Shown in pieces: positions 6,763 to 7,287 of a stretch of DNA of 7,287 nt; the stretch's first letter is position 1, and the number at the start of each line of letters is the position of its first letter. The position numbers and the translations under genes are program-made. The stretch covers positions 1 to 7,287 of the forward strand of contig JALHOI010000156.1 in assembly GCA_022843085.1 (NCBI GenBank). Reading direction: 5' to 3'. The stretch is from Pseudobdellovibrionaceae bacterium. Lineage in GTDB: Bacteria; Bdellovibrionota; Bdellovibrionia; Bdellovibrionales; JAMPXM01. The notes beneath the pieces were generated by a model, which was not told the origin of the DNA, ran no database searches, and was given only the letters and a program-made list of their open reading frames with translations.

Positions 6763-7287
6763 TTATTCTTCTAGTTTAAACACGTTCGATGTCGTCGGCG
6801 CCGATGCGCTTGAATTCGAAGCCTCGGCTGCTTTGTCCGCAATTCTCGCTTCCGCGCCCGCGCGACGTTGCTTTGCGATCTCGAGCTGAGCGAGTGAGCC
6901 TTGAAGCTTTTCCTGCTGCCTTTGAACTTCAAAGATGCGCAAATCTGTATTCATTGAAAGCGTCTTGTAATCATCCGAGCTTAAGTACATCGAATCTATG
7001 CCGTTCAACTGGAAATAGCCGATACCGTAAATGAACGTTGCTGTTACGGCGAGACCCAGACTTGTGCGGCTGGCGTAACCCAACGCTTTCAAAGTCGCAC
7101 CCGGGATCCGCAAAAGCTTGGTCTTAAGTTGCGGTTCACTATTGGCTGAAGCTGACCCGGCGCCACCGTTATAAGACTGGGAGAAAGACTGACGCGATTT
7201 TTGAAACGTCAGCATGTCGGCCATGATTCCACGCATGGCGTAGAGTGCGGCTGCATCGAAAGCGCCAATTGCGATAACAACACCCCC
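6763..7287 (-). CDS. Membrane protein with coiled coil, N-terminus beyond window edge
   Basis: The frame ends at TAA 6765-6763 and is open for 174 codons to the right edge. The ATG at 7236 is unlikely to be the start, because the 17 upstream codons encode a hydrophobic stretch (GGVVIAIGAFDAAALYA) that reads as the end of a membrane helix. The likely layout is: first membrane helix (truncated, about 1-17), a Ser/Gln/Gly-rich polar linker with KSRQSFSQSYNGGAGSAS (about 29-47), a second hydrophobic segment near 77-95 (LGLAVTATFIYGIGYF), then a Gln/Glu/Arg-rich coiled coil (about 112-155) and a Ser/Ala/Thr-rich tail ending FKLEE. This could be a membrane-anchored scaffold or assembly protein. I do not recognise the family. 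It is the upstream partner of the exported protein at 5572-6732. The open frame is observed; membrane topology is inferred. Confidence 0.75.
   Translation of the reverse strand, partial: GGVVIAIGAFDAAALYAMRGIMADMLTFQKSRQSFSQSYNGGAGSASANSEPQLKTKLLRIPGATLKALGYASRTSLGLAVTATFIYGIGYFQLNGIDSMYLSSDDYKTLSMNTDLRIFEVQRQQEKLQGSLAQLEIAKQRRAGAEARIADKAAEASNSSASAPTTSNVFKLEE

Overview
The window is 7.3 kb of densely packed bacterial protein-coding DNA with seven genes. Five are complete and the two at the ends are cut by the window edges. I see no RNA gene, CRISPR array, insertion sequence or transposase. The organism is probably a Gram-negative bacterium with an outer membrane: two proteins carry lipoprotein signal peptides, one of them looks like a BamE/SmpA-type periplasmic fold, and four others start with signal peptides or contain membrane segments. 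The density of exported hydrolase-like proteins without close familiar relatives would suit a Bdellovibrionota- or myxobacteria-like lineage, but that is only an inference. The sequence contains no taxonomic marker.

Left block (minus strand, about 1-2340). A secreted caspase-fold (clan CD) cysteine peptidase is followed by a 100-residue secreted protein whose start overlaps the peptidase stop by 22 bp. After a 155 bp gap comes a third secreted protein of unknown function that runs off the left edge. The gap holds a short AATTTCAAA/TTCAAA repeat cluster.

Middle block (plus strand, 2521-5597). About 200 bp of divergent intergenic DNA separates the caspase-like gene from a two-gene unit. The first gene encodes a small lipoprotein with a BamE/SmpA-like pattern. 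The second encodes an 874-residue lipoprotein with an HEIGH zinc-peptidase motif and a downstream EDFAE motif typical of gluzincins. The two genes overlap by 4 bp (GTGA).

Right block (minus strand, 5572-7287). A membrane-associated coiled-coil protein open at the right edge lies upstream of an exported protein with two long hydrophobic segments. The latter ends tail-to-tail with the metallopeptidase gene, with a 26 bp overlap.

The most interesting reading is an envelope protease locus. A signal-peptide-bearing caspase-like peptidase with a translationally coupled small partner is divergent from a lipoprotein-anchored zinc peptidase with its own coupled small partner. That the two pairs work together is inferred only from layout and localisation signals.
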